From contig CM073590.1 in assembly GCA_037074705.1 (NCBI GenBank), positions 116,985,600 to 117,049,599 of the forward strand: 64,000 nucleotides of DNA, given 5' to 3'. This DNA comes from Zhengitettix transpicula. Its lineage: Eukaryota > Arthropoda > Insecta > Orthoptera > Tetrigidae. The position numbers and the translations under genes are program-made. Each line of letters begins with the position of its first letter. The stretch's first letter is position 1. Below the pieces are notes generated by a model. That model did no database searches and had not been told where the DNA came from. It saw only the letters and a program-made list of their open reading frames with translations. Below, in pieces: positions 10,721 to 21,600 of this stretch.

Positions 10721-12079
10721 GTTAATTTTACTCCAGCTATATTAAACATAATACGCACCTGATTCTCGACATAAATTCACGTAATGATTATAGTAACGTT
10801 GGTGATTAAAAAATGATTAATATTTCACTGCGATTGATACTTTATGGTGGCAAATATGTTGAAGTGCTCTAGAATGTTCATGTTCCTTACTTTAAAAATA
10901 AACAAGCCATATTTAACAAAAAAAAAACAAATAAAAATAGTGAAAGAAACCAACATTTTCGACAAATAATGACAAAATTACGTTGATGTACAAAATTGGC
11001 TTTGATCTAAAAGTAATTTATAATTCGGTATACATGCGAATGGTTGTTCGAAGTGATGCAAAGCTACGTTATAATTCATTGTTTTGTTTTGTAACATCAT
11101 TAGTCCTCAAATAAAATATGCAGATATCAATCAGTCGATGAAAATCAACTGATCTTATCACTTCCGCGCCATAGGTGCAACCATTTTTTTAATTTATGGG
11201 ACGTCGTAAGATTCCTGGATATTTGTTTTTTAATCCAATTAAAGCTATGTAAACTTGGTCGAGCCACTGCCAAAACGAGTGAAATTGACGGTTTTCAAAT
11301 CTCCAGCAATAATTACGAAATATTATTTCATCACTAACACATTATGACTGACCTACACTGGTGAAACTGGAACTGACAACCAGTTACTTTAATTATACGT
11401 TTGAGATAAATTTGAACATGCAATATTAAACTCCACTGTTAATACCCTTCTGGAAAGTGGGTATTATAGAACCATGGTGATTAGTACCTCCAGAATTACG
11501 TAAGCTTTCGCTGATCTCCTATGCTTAGCTTCATTTATGTTAGGGACTAATTAGCCTGTTTGTCCCGCATTCAGATATTTCCGACTGCTACGGTTTTAAC
11601 GCGTAATAAAGGAAAATGTCAAAACATATTCACCATTCCCCCCAATTTTAATCCTGATTAATAATATTACTTTATCGTTTATTAATACGTATTTTTTTTT
11701 AATATTATAAGTTTCAATTTCTATCAAGATTCTGGCTGGATAATTTTTTTTTGTATTTATTGAAAATGTTTTCATGCGTATTACAATGTTTCAAATGTAC
11801 AGAAGTTGGAAATTTTCATCTCTTTGGAAGATGTAGTGTTCCGCGGTGGGCCACTATTGTCAGAGTTTTAGGCAGTCCAGCTGTTGACAAGAATCGAATA
11901 GTCGACTCAGATATAGAGCATGTATGAAGTAATACGTATTTGGCTGAGGAAGTCTCGTTATTATACTTTCTGTAATTAATGCTGCTATTGATAGAATAGA
12001 TAAATATAGATGGTCGTGGATTTGTTTCTGAGAAGAATATGAAAGTCTTCATATTATATTTATTTATACAGACGTCGTG
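10721..12079. other. No supported feature
   Basis: AT-rich. A 94-codon minus-strand open frame at 11,816-12,100 runs into the 150-bp duplicate that follows; its translation shows no family motif. Confidence 0.5.
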
Positions 12080-12229
12080 GAAACATAAAGAAAGACGCAT
12101 TATCGAATGAGCAAGCCGCGCTATACTAATTAATTTAATTTCACATGTGAGATTGATATATCAAGGCAATTTAATTGCAGTTTTTTGACTAACCATACTA
12201 AATTTCATTAAACCCACCAAAACTGAATC
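12080..12229 (+). repeat. 150-bp dispersed duplicate, copy 1
   Basis: Starts GAAACATAAAGAAAGACGCA and ends CCACCAAAACTGAATC. It is repeated with about ten differences and no length change at 16,126-16,275. Homology stops sharply on both sides. There are no terminal inverted repeats or obvious target duplications. Confidence 0.93.
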
Positions 12230-14035
12230 TACCTGACTTTGCCCGCCAAATGTTACCAAATATCACTGTTTTAATTTTAAATTGTAATTAAAAACTGAAC
12301 ATTATTAAATATAATTAGTCGAAATTGTCGATAAGTCAGAATTTATTTATAAAACACTTAAATTTACAAAAAACTAAAATGCATAACATTTTATCCATTA
12401 GTTTAGGGACCACTTCATATGTATCTAAATATTCTATATTCTTCATATGTATTTAAATAAGTTAAGGAATATATTAAATAAACAAAAAAGATTGTTTCCC
12501 ATAAAATAAATAAATTATAAATAACTTATGTTATGAAACAATTAATTTTTTGTAAATCTGGATTTTAGAATTTAAAAGAAAAAAAATATAGATATTCTCC
12601 ATCAACGTCCATTGCCGAAATGAGAGGAACAATACCAATAAAACAATTCGCAAAGCTTACATTGTTATGTCAGAGCATTCAAAATTAAAATAATACATAA
12701 TCATAAATCATACATAGAATTTAAAATTTTTGTATCTATTTTCACATTAAATAAATTTATATTGGACACAAGTTGTAGAATGTAGCTCATAAAACGACAG
12801 TAATAATTACTTTCATCATCTACATTACTTATAGTAATCCAATCAATTTTAACATGTTATTTTAAAACAGGTTGTTTATCTATAGGTTATTTTAAATGAG
12901 AAAATTAAGGAACTGTTAGAAAGAGTAAACAGAATAATATGGGAGAAAAAATGAAACATAGATATTCTGTGATTTATTTTATAATTCTTGTAGGGATTCT
13001 GTTTTTGATTCGCAAGAAATTTTTGTATTGATTTTCTGTTCAGAATTCTTGTTGAAATTAAAATGCGTGTAACTCAACTTGAAATTTAAATTTAAAGATT
13101 GAGTAATGATGTCAAATTCTTCATTGTAAGTTTGATAATGAGCATTTGATTTTTTATAATTAAATTGAATGTTATTATATCCATACTGTCCTATGCCGTT
13201 GAACTAACCCAATGAAGTTACCTGAACTTTTCTCTTGTTGCTATAGAAATCATCGGATTCAAGTTATCCAGGAGTACTTTAGCTTAAAGAGATGAAAACC
13301 ACATTTGAAATCTGAAGTTACGTAAAGGTTTCAGAAAGTCGAATTCACGTTCTCATCTACATTTGACTCACGCTCGTCGTGTTTGACAACGTCTCGACTC
13401 AAACTCAAGTTTAAGTGCCTCTTAAAACTCAGAAACGTTGGTTGGATTAGAGCTCGAACCCGGCTTTTACCATATCAACATACATCCACCGCAAGTTTAC
13501 TTCATCCTTCTCTACACGATGCTCTCTCTTGCACTTATTTCCTTCAATATTCTTAAAAGCCACGTCCATCAATAAATTTATCCTGCCCTGGGTTTTATCC
13601 AGCTTGAATATCCCGTTTTCAATCTGCCTTGTAGGCTTATACTTAAGTCTCAATTGTTATTAATTAAATTTCATCACAATCAACTTAAAATTTACACAGA
13701 AAGAGAGTTTTTACAGATTGACAATGCTATGTACATCAGGAAATAAACCTCCAATTTAAAACCAATAAGTACTTTATCCCCATAATAAACAAAATATCAT
13801 ATATTTAAATGTGTTAATCGATTAATATAATACTAAGCACAATTTTTATTCATCTTGTTAAAGGATTTATAGTGACTGGAGACTCCTGTGATGTATTCAT
13901 AAAGAAAAGTTAATATATTCATATATAATGAACATATTATTTATGAGATATTGTAGCAATAGTTAATTAGGTTATTAATTGTTTGGACATAAAATTTGAA
14001 TTGTTTGATAAATCCATTATAGCGGTCTGATCGAA
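12230..14035. other. No supported gene; one B-box-like motif
   Basis: AT-rich. On the minus strand near 13,450-13,465 the text reads CCGGGTTCGAGCTC, similar to a polymerase III B box, at the 3' end of a 68-codon open frame (13,447-13,653). No tRNA fold or A box could be paired with it, so it is not called. Confidence 0.45.
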
Positions 14036-14810
14036 CAAAGCAACAATGGAGAAGCAAGCTCACTTGCTTTGTCGAAAAGTCAAAAACTGGAGAGCACTAG
14101 GATAGTTAGTTGGTCGTTGTGGTCTGGTTTGTACAGAGGTCAGACATCGTCGAGCATAGTATAATAAAGTTAGTGAATCATTGCAGAATAGAAGCCGCCT
14201 ATGGTGTAAACGTTGCAGAGAACGGTCTTTATAAAATTGAGCAGAGTAAAACTTTCAACGAGATATTGCAACGTGCATATTGTAAAGTAATACCAGTTTC
14301 GTCAAAATAGAACTTTGTACAATCTTCGTACAGGAATTGTTGCGGAATAACATTGGTAAATTATTGTGGAGCGGAGCAATCAACAGAATACAGCAAATCT
14401 TGCCAAATTTTAAAGTGAAGTGTAGAACCAGTAAAAACCAAGGCCTGATATTAAATAATTAAAGAGTGTAAAAGTGTCCGAACGAGGTAAAATTGATTTT
14501 TCTGGTACCAGACCGACGGTCCGTAAGTAACATAATTTTGAATAATATTGTAAACGCAAATTAAAGGATAAAGTCAGATTTCGTTCTCTTTTATATTGTC
14601 AATCAGATTTAATTTCTTTACTTTTTTATTTCTTTCATTCTATCGACATATTTTTTAGGTAAATTGTGAACTGTTTTGTTAATAAGATTTTAAATCAATT
14701 TTTTGTGTTCATTATCAAACCCAGTAAAGGCCCTGAGAGGACAGATCTCAAATTTTGTTTGTAATTATATTTTATTGTCACAAAATAAAATAAATATTTT
14801 TGTTTGTTAA
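14036..14810 (+). mobile_element. Family D dispersed repeat, copy 1 (leader or LTR-like)
   Basis: Matches a minus-strand segment at about 61,560-62,270 through ordered blocks: CAACAAT, CTTTGTCG, GTAAACGTTGC-GA, GGCCTG, GTGTAAA, the palindrome CTGGTACCAG, TTGTAAACG and GTCAGATTT. Spacing is similar and identity looks like 60-70 percent. The first 480 bases are richer in G+C, the rest AT-rich. TGGTACCAG could begin a primer-binding site, as such sites start TGG after an LTR, and a consensus splice donor (CC/GTAAGT) lies at 14,521-14,528. It may therefore be an LTR plus leader of a retrotransposon, or a copied first exon. No protein is encoded; the 66-codon frame at 14,110-14,310 is unremarkable. 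Confidence 0.55.
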
Positions 14811-15405
14811 TTGTTTAAACTTTTCGTTCAATAACGCCTTCCAAATGAATATTACAATATTTATGACGCAGACGAATATTAAATATATTGAGTAAAGATA
14901 TTAGAGTTAAAATATAAGGAATAATGCTAACGAAAAAGGGTAATTGAGCAGCTCAATTATGACAATTATTTTATTAAAACGATGATTTGTATGGAATTTT
15001 ATTAATTAATAAAAAAGGTTAACGATAGTTGGTGCGTGTACAAATGCTTTTAATGCTCCGACAATTATTTCGAAATATCAAGAAAATTGATTTCCCTGAA
15101 ATTGATGTCTATTCCTTCCCCTGGTAAATTGCGTTCATGAATAAGAAATCAGGATCGCTCGAATTGAATCTGTGAGCTGAACCGTAATTATAGAAAATTA
15201 GTCGTTAACATTACAATAGAGTGGTAAGTGAAACTCATTAACTATAAGATATATTGATTTCAAGAGCTATTAATTGAAAAAAAACAATTTCACGTATATA
15301 TTTTTTCCAAAATATTGAAAGTAAGCTGACTATACTTCCATGCAGTTATATTTACTGTAATCGTAAATAATAATCGCTTATGAGGATACTTTCGCCATAT
15401 TTTAT
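14811..15405. other. No recognisable feature
   Basis: AT-rich spacer between family D and family A copies. Confidence 0.6.
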
Positions 15406-15765
15406 GCTTCCTTCGCAGGCAGAACCTTTCTGTAGAAACGGAGGGGTCTATCAACGGGGATGCCTTCATCTCTCTCTGCTTTCAAACTCAGGTTCCTACA
15501 ATTCGAGGTACCTCAACCGGTTTTTAGATGTCTGGGTCGTACGGTACGAAATTTCACTGCTGGAACAATCGGCTAGCTGCCTCCTAATTTTTCGAGGCAC
15601 GGCAATGTTTTGCGTCCTCACAGCGGACCCACTCCCACCATCGGAAGGGCGTAGGATAAGTATCAATTTCCCGACCGAGCTGATGCAGGTTTTATAGTGT
15701 TTCTCCTGCATCACTTGTAGGCGAATGCTTTGTTAGTTAAAACTTGGCTACCATGCTCTACTCTA
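15406..15765 (+). mobile_element. Family A, copy 6 (diverged)
   Basis: Holds the family blocks in order: TTCGCAGGCAGAACCTTTC, GGGGATGCCTTCATCTCTCT, GGTTCCTACA, GGCTAGCTGCCTCCTA, ATCGGAAGGGCGTAGGA and GATGCAGG...CCTGCATC, then CTTGGCTACC. The interior of the last hairpin loop has changed while its stem is kept. The 3' tail is eroded. Open frames of 72 and 105 codons on either strand are shadows. Confidence 0.8.
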
Positions 15766-16125
15766 ACAAAAATCAAATATATAAAAATTTATTTCTCTAA
15801 TTTTAACTGAGACTAATTTTTATATACCTTTCGATTAGCAGGAATGTGATAAAATTTTTTCACCTGTGCTATTAAAATATTAGTATACCTCTTATAAATT
15901 AGTTCTTAATCCCAGTATCCATTGGCTAGTTGATTATTTTTAATAGCGACTAAATTACAGTAGAATCTTGACGTCATAACAATCTGGCCTGAAACATAAA
16001 CTAGAGTAAACCTGCCTCGTAGCGAAACTATGTGGCGTCTAGTTTGACAACTCGTGGTCGGTAGCTTAGAATTACGGCAAGTGAGGTTTCCTTTCACGTC
16101 CTATATACTGTGTACTGTTGTATAA

Positions 16126-16275
16126 GAAACATAAAGAAAGACGCATTATCGAATGAGCAAGCCAAGCTATACTAATTAATTTAATTTCACATGTGAGATT
16201 GATATATCAAGCTAATTTCATTGCAGATTTTTGACTAAGCAGACTAAATTTCATTAAACCCACCAAAACTGAATC
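16126..16275 (+). repeat. 150-bp dispersed duplicate, copy 2
   Basis: Same-strand duplicate of 12,080-12,229, lying 4046 bases downstream. The equal length and sharp edges suggest a short mobile element or one ancestral duplication. Decayed LTRs of one element are possible but unsupported: no retroelement protein was seen between them. Confidence 0.93.
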
Positions 16276-18639
16276 ACTCAACTATAAAAATATTTATCTT
16301 CCTATGTGCAACTTAACTGTGCATGTCAAACACAAACAAATTGTATACATTAATTTTGCAAATTTCATTCCATTTGTCTGGTTGAAATTAGTGACTTTAA
16401 TATAATCAATTTTTTTACTTATCATACCACCCGAACAAACTACTGTGCTTCCTTATTACTCTTTGCCATGCCATGATATTTAAATATTAGATTCATGCAT
16501 TTATATATCGCTTAATTTCTTTTCTCCTTACACATTTGTCGTAAACATTCTGGTAATGAGAGATTTAATTTAGAATTATTTAATATAATACTAATATATT
16601 TATAATTAGTGTCTAATTACAATCCCTGCAAAGTGGATTCCGTCTCTCCTAAGCGGCTAAATCGATTAGAGCAAGTACAATAGCGTACATTTGCTATTGT
16701 GTTGTAAGCCTGTATTTACTCAATTGAATGATCGGACACTAAATCAATATTACTCTAAGTTCTTTAAACACTAACTTAACATTCGTTATTTCTACGTACG
16801 TACAAGTATATTATTATTCCTTTACTTCCAGGATACTCGTGGGTTTGATCAGGCGATATTTAAATTGGGTGGTAAACGTGTGGAAGTTCCCTAGACCGGT
16901 AGTTTAGCTTGATAGCTCGAGCATTTATTTAGTATTTTCAAAATAATTAATACATATAAATTTTCACTAAAATAAAATTAGAAAGTTGAAAGAAAATGAT
17001 AATTTGAGTTATTTAATTAGGCACGAAACATAATCCATGGGAAAATTTTCTCTCCAACAAGGAAATTTAGTTTGAGAGGAAGCGGAAAATGTTAATATAT
17101 CCTATTAGCGTATTTAGATAATCATCAAACAATTTTTTTAAGTAAGTAATAAGCAACTGAATATCTGGTGTATTTCGTTACGTCAGTAGTATATGGTTTC
17201 ATACGCGGAATTTCAAACATTTTCCGCTATATTATGAAGCTACTGAAAGAGAATCAGTAGAGTCCATTTCCTATACCGGCACAATTTCAAGTCTTAAATT
17301 TTATAATTTTTATAACGCGAAATAAAATATAAATTATGGTACGAGTAAATGAGTAAAAATACTGCAATGTTTTTTTTTCTTCACTTAACAATTTCATATA
17401 ACAAAAGTTATGTACAAATAATTAAGAGATTAAAGTTAAAGAACTCCAGGTGTGTAATTTGTGCTCAATAACTAGTTATATAAAGAATCATAAACTACGT
17501 ATTCGCATAATCATTGTATTGATCTATATAGCATACACGGAGAAAATAGGAAATGTAATATGGTAAGCCCGATTAAGAACCAATGCATCTAGTTTCGGAA
17601 ACTATGAAGTGCTTAGTTTAACAAATATCGTAATGTTTATTGTGCATGTGAGTGTATACCTATACTGTAGCACCAACTTTCTATAGCAGTTGTGTTTATA
17701 GTTTGACAAAGTTTCAGAATGAAGCAGGTTCTGCTCATTTTTGTTTAATGTAATAACTATTCTATGCATGCACTCTACAGACAACGGGTCAAACGGTTGT
17801 TACCCTACACAGTGTTTACTATATGCAAATGACTGACTAATACTAACATGAACAAACGAGATCTAATACAAAGTCACCAGATAGAAGAGAAATCTCAACT
17901 GCTTTTACTAATAATATTTTACAGGAAAATGCGATTGTGAAACATATTTGGTAAAATAATAACCACAGAATATTTATTCCAATTGTTTACTGTATACCAA
18001 AAACTAGTGATTTGAATTTTTTAGATATATTAAATCAATTACTTTAGTAACAATAAAAAATCGTATTACATCTAAAATATAACTCAAAGAAAAAAATCTA
18101 GTACTAGAAGCCATAAAAAAAATTCAGTATAATGCTACATTACTTTAATTTTACATTACAAAATGTAAACATTTAATAAATGAGAGGGAAAAACATTTTT
18201 AATAAAAGATTGAACATACAAATTACGTCGTAAGTATTTTTTAATAAATTTATTATTCCATTTAAATAGGTCATGACAGATACAAGTAGAAATTTAAAAT
18301 AAATCTAATAAACAGATAATATTCTAAAATTTATTAATCAATTACTGCAAATACTTCACGTTATTTTAATTTAGTTAACACTTAGCACTTCACTTAACAT
18401 TAATTTGGAATTTAAATTAATTTGTTAGTTATATAAGCTTCTCTTCAACATTATTACTGAAAAAAATATTAATTGTCATCAATAATAAATGCCGACGAAC
18501 GGACATTAAAAATTAGAATTTAATTAACTTAATTCGAAAAAGTTAATGTGGACTGTCATCACGTTTACAGTAAAGATATTAAATTGTAGATATAAATGTA
18601 AAAATATATTAGTTGATGGTCAAATATAAAAGGTAATTT
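16276..18639. other. No recognisable feature
   Basis: Very AT-rich; several T and A runs. No reading frame above 60 codons has a recognisable motif. Confidence 0.6.
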
Positions 18640-19102
18640 TTATTTAGGGTAACAGGCTACATGAGGGTAATCCGTATGGTGGCAACTCCCCTTTAATAGC
18701 ATAGAAAGGGATTTGAAAGGGAGGGTAGAGGAAGGTGGTCAAGGGTTAACTAGGCCCCCCGGGCTAGGGCTAAAGGATCCTACCCGGAATTCACCAAAAG
18801 AAATGCAGGGAAAACCCTAGAAAAACCTGCATTAGGTAGGTCGGGCATTGTGTACTTGCCCCACGCCCTTCCGATAGCGGGAGAGGAGTTTGCTGTGGGA
18901 TCGCAGCTCTTCCCTCTCCGTGGCTTGACCGGTTTAGGAGGCAGCTGGCCGACTATTCCAATAGGAATAGAGGACAACTCTTACCGTATGCCCAAGGACT
19001 GCGACTCCGAAACATACACCTCTCAAAACAGACCGAGGTACCTCGGCATGTGGGAAACCTTAGTTCAAAAAACCAGAGAGATGTGAAGGCATCCCCAATG
19101 GT
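18640..19102 (-). mobile_element. Family A, copy 7 (slightly 5'-truncated)
   Basis: In reverse it runs from GGGGATGCCTTCAC to the 3' signature CATGTAGCCTGTTACCCTAAATAAAAA. It lacks the 5' hairpin and GCAGAACCTT block, as in 5'-truncated retroposition. All middle hairpins are present. The open frames of 65-83 codons are shadows. Confidence 0.87.
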
Positions 19103-20222
19103 AAATGTATTATTGTTGATGTGTAGCATTTGGAAAACTAACCTAGAATTGTAATTCTTATCTTGTTCTTTTCTACAAAAAGTCAGCATAAAGTCTGACA
19201 ACAAATTTTATATTTTCATGCATATTATTTTTTAAATATTATATATAATAATGATCCAATTACCAATCTTTAAAGGCATAAGACTTTAATATGCCGGTAC
19301 TTTATTTTATGAAGCTTAATAACTCCTATGTTTTTAATACTTACTCTATTTGATAAACCGAATAGGATAATACAATTATGTTCCAAATTTAACCATTGCG
19401 GTAAAAAAATAAAGACTTAATTGACCAATTTGTATAGGGGCTGGGGAATATTGTGAAATTTATTATACAAATGTATACACAACACATCTCCTTGTCACTC
19501 GTGTCCTGTAGTTCATGAATAAAAATAAGTATGTTTCTAATGCTAATTTTTTGAGTAATAGAAGTTTTTACAAATGATTCCTAGATTAACAAACATAATA
19601 ATTTTTGTTAGGACTTAATGTTCAAGTTTAACAATAAATAATTTGTACTGGACCGTGGGTAACTTTGTTTTAGAACAAAATAGTACTTTACGAAGACATA
19701 GTGAAGACAATTTTGGCGTATGGTATTTACGGCTCATCATGCAAATATAAATATCAACATCAGTTTTCAGTCTAAAACTCTCATAATTCTTGCTATTACA
19801 TCCTGGTATTTAAGTAATTTGACCCAAAATACGGATGTCGAAATATTAACTTTGGATGAGGAATGTACGAAACGAAGTGCCAATAACTTTCTGCGACTTC
19901 ACGCTCTCCCAAATGAACTAGCGTCTGCCCTGCAACGTGACAACCCCTCCCCCATTCCCCCTCCCCATCCCAACAGAAGACTCCAAAAGAAGAATTGGCC
20001 GAATACCCTAGCCTAAGAGAAGATTAACTCCACGTTGCGGTACAACATCATTGGATGGATTATATATTGTTGTTTAATTTGCTCAAATAACATGTTGATT
20101 ATATAGTATTGATTGCTAATATTCTAATAAATAAATAACATATTCATTTAGTTACTTTCGTCGAATTCGTTAGTTATAGTAACACTCGAAACGAAACCAC
20201 GGTGAATATTGTAAGGAATGGA
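19103..20222. other. Spacer with a pyrimidine-rich acceptor-like site
   Basis: Mostly AT-rich. A 98-codon plus-strand frame (19,720-20,016) has no family motif. Near 19,946-19,977 lies a C/T-rich run ending CCCAACAG, which looks like a splice acceptor, followed by coding-like but short sequence. No matching donor or homologous exon can be named. Confidence 0.3.
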
Positions 20223-20722
20223 GCAAACCTTCCCAGAGAGCTCTGGCGGGGGCTACCTTTGGGGATGCTCTCACATCTCTCTGGTTTTTTTGAACTAAGG
20301 TTCCCACATGCCGAGGCACCTCGGTCTGTTTTGAGAGGTGTATGTTCCGGGGTCGCAGATCTTGGGCATACGGCAAGAGTTGTCCGCTATTCCTATTGGA
20401 ATAGTCGGCCAGCTGCCTCCTAAACTGGTCGAGACACGGAGAAGGGAATGCTGCGTCCCCACAGCAAACTCCTCTCCCGCTATCGGAAGGGCGTGGGACA
20501 AGTACCCAATGCCCGACCTACCCGATGCAGGTTTTTCTAGGGTTTTCCCTGCATTTCTTTAGGCGAATGCCGGGTAGGATCCTTAAACCATAGCCCGGGG
20601 GCCCTAGTTAACCCTTGGCTACCTTCCTCTACCCTTCCGCATCCCCCCTTTCTAATCCCTTCCTATGCTATTAAAGGGGAGTTGCCCAATGTGGATCACC
20701 CTCATGTAGCCTGTTGCCTTAA
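20223..20722 (+). mobile_element. Family A, copy 8 (near full length, reference-quality)
   Basis: One of the cleanest copies. The stem-loops are CCGAGGCACCTCGG at 20,311-20,324, CTATTCC-TATT-GGAATAG at 20,387-20,404, and ATGCAGG...CCTGCAT at 20,525-20,554. The 3' end is CATGTAGCCTGTTGCCTTAAAAAAT. The 5' portion is CCCAGAGAGCTCTGGCGGGG, the variant shared with copy 11 (47.6-48.1 kb), whereas copies 4 and 10 have AGGAGAGACACGAAGGGG. The family therefore has at least two 5' subtypes. Confidence 0.9.
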
Positions 20723-20774
20723 AAAATAAAAAAAATAAAAAAGTAAGGAATGAACGCTTATTAAACCATTATAG

Positions 20775-20973
20775 ATTGCAGGTTTTTCTAGGGTTTTCCC
20801 TGCATTTCTTTAGGCGAATGCCGGGTAGGATCCTTAAACTATAGCCCGGGGGCCCTAGTTAACCCTTGGCTACCTTCCTCCACCCTTCCGCATCCCCCCT
20901 TTTAAATCCCTTCCTATGCTATTAAAGGGGAGTTGCCCTAAGTGGATCACCCTCATGTAGCCTGTTGCCCTAA
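20775..20973 (+). mobile_element. Family A, copy 9 (3' part only)
   Basis: Starts inside the family at TGCAGGTTTTTCTAGGG and runs to CATGTAGCCTGTTGCCCTAAAAAAAAA. It is nearly identical to the end of copy 8, which ends about 50 bases upstream in an A-rich spacer. This is a 5'-truncated insertion, or a partial tandem duplication of copy 8. Confidence 0.9.
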
Positions 20974-21169
20974 AAAAAAATTAACGTGATTTGTTTTCAT
21001 ATTAAAGATATAAAACGTTTTTCATAAGCTATTAAATTTAAATATTCAGAAATATGAACATTTATAATATGGATATGAATAAAACTCCTTAATTTGTTTA
21101 AAATATCTGGTGTGAATTGGATTATAATAATTTGTTAGCATATTTGACTTAATTATATTTATTGTTGTA

Positions 21170-21600
21170 TTGATTGCGGGTTTCTTAAGCAGTAGATTAC
21201 AGATTCAGCAGATAATCGGGCGCCAAAATATTAACATTGATGGCGATCACCAACTAGTTAAGCTGAATACAGAGTCAAACCAAATGTAAAGCAGCTTCCG
21301 GCTGGACTAGATTGCATATTCACCTGATAGGTGTTAGATAAGAGGATTACCTTGTGCCGCCAAATTGCAAGATTATCGCTGATACAGCACGAGAGGTTAC
21401 TGTCGCAATTTGCATGGAGGTCGTCTAATTTACGCATTTGCTGTGAGAGACGCAGATGCTAGAGCAGCAGTCTCTAGGCAGTGGAGAACTGTTTATTTGC
21501 AGTGATAATTGCGGCCTTTCTTAGCTTAGACCATTTGCGAATCACAGGTCAATCAATGGAAGGATTACACGGTGATTGGCTAACTATGTTTTTGGGTACC
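21170..21600. promoter_or_regulatory. GC-richer non-repeat island with transcription-factor-like motifs
   Basis: About 430 bases of higher G+C with no open frame and no match to the repeat families here. It contains the inverted repeat CACCTGATAGGTG (21,321-21,333; two abutting E-box-type half-sites) and a perfect POU octamer ATTTGCAT (21,408-21,415). Such clusters can mark enhancers, but motif matches alone are weak evidence. An old repeat is an alternative. Confidence 0.2.

Noticed and set aside
13447..13470. B-box-like CCGGGTTCGAGCTC on the minus strand
   Set aside because: No A box at the right distance, no tRNA fold and no second copy seen.
12080..16275. The 150-bp duplicate pair as LTRs of one retrotransposon
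   Set aside because: No gag/pol remnants, no TG...CA ends, no target duplication; the space between holds families A and D instead.
19720..20016. 98-codon frame with an acceptor-like C/T-rich AG inside
   Set aside because: The tract lies inside the frame rather than before it and no donor or homologue can be named.
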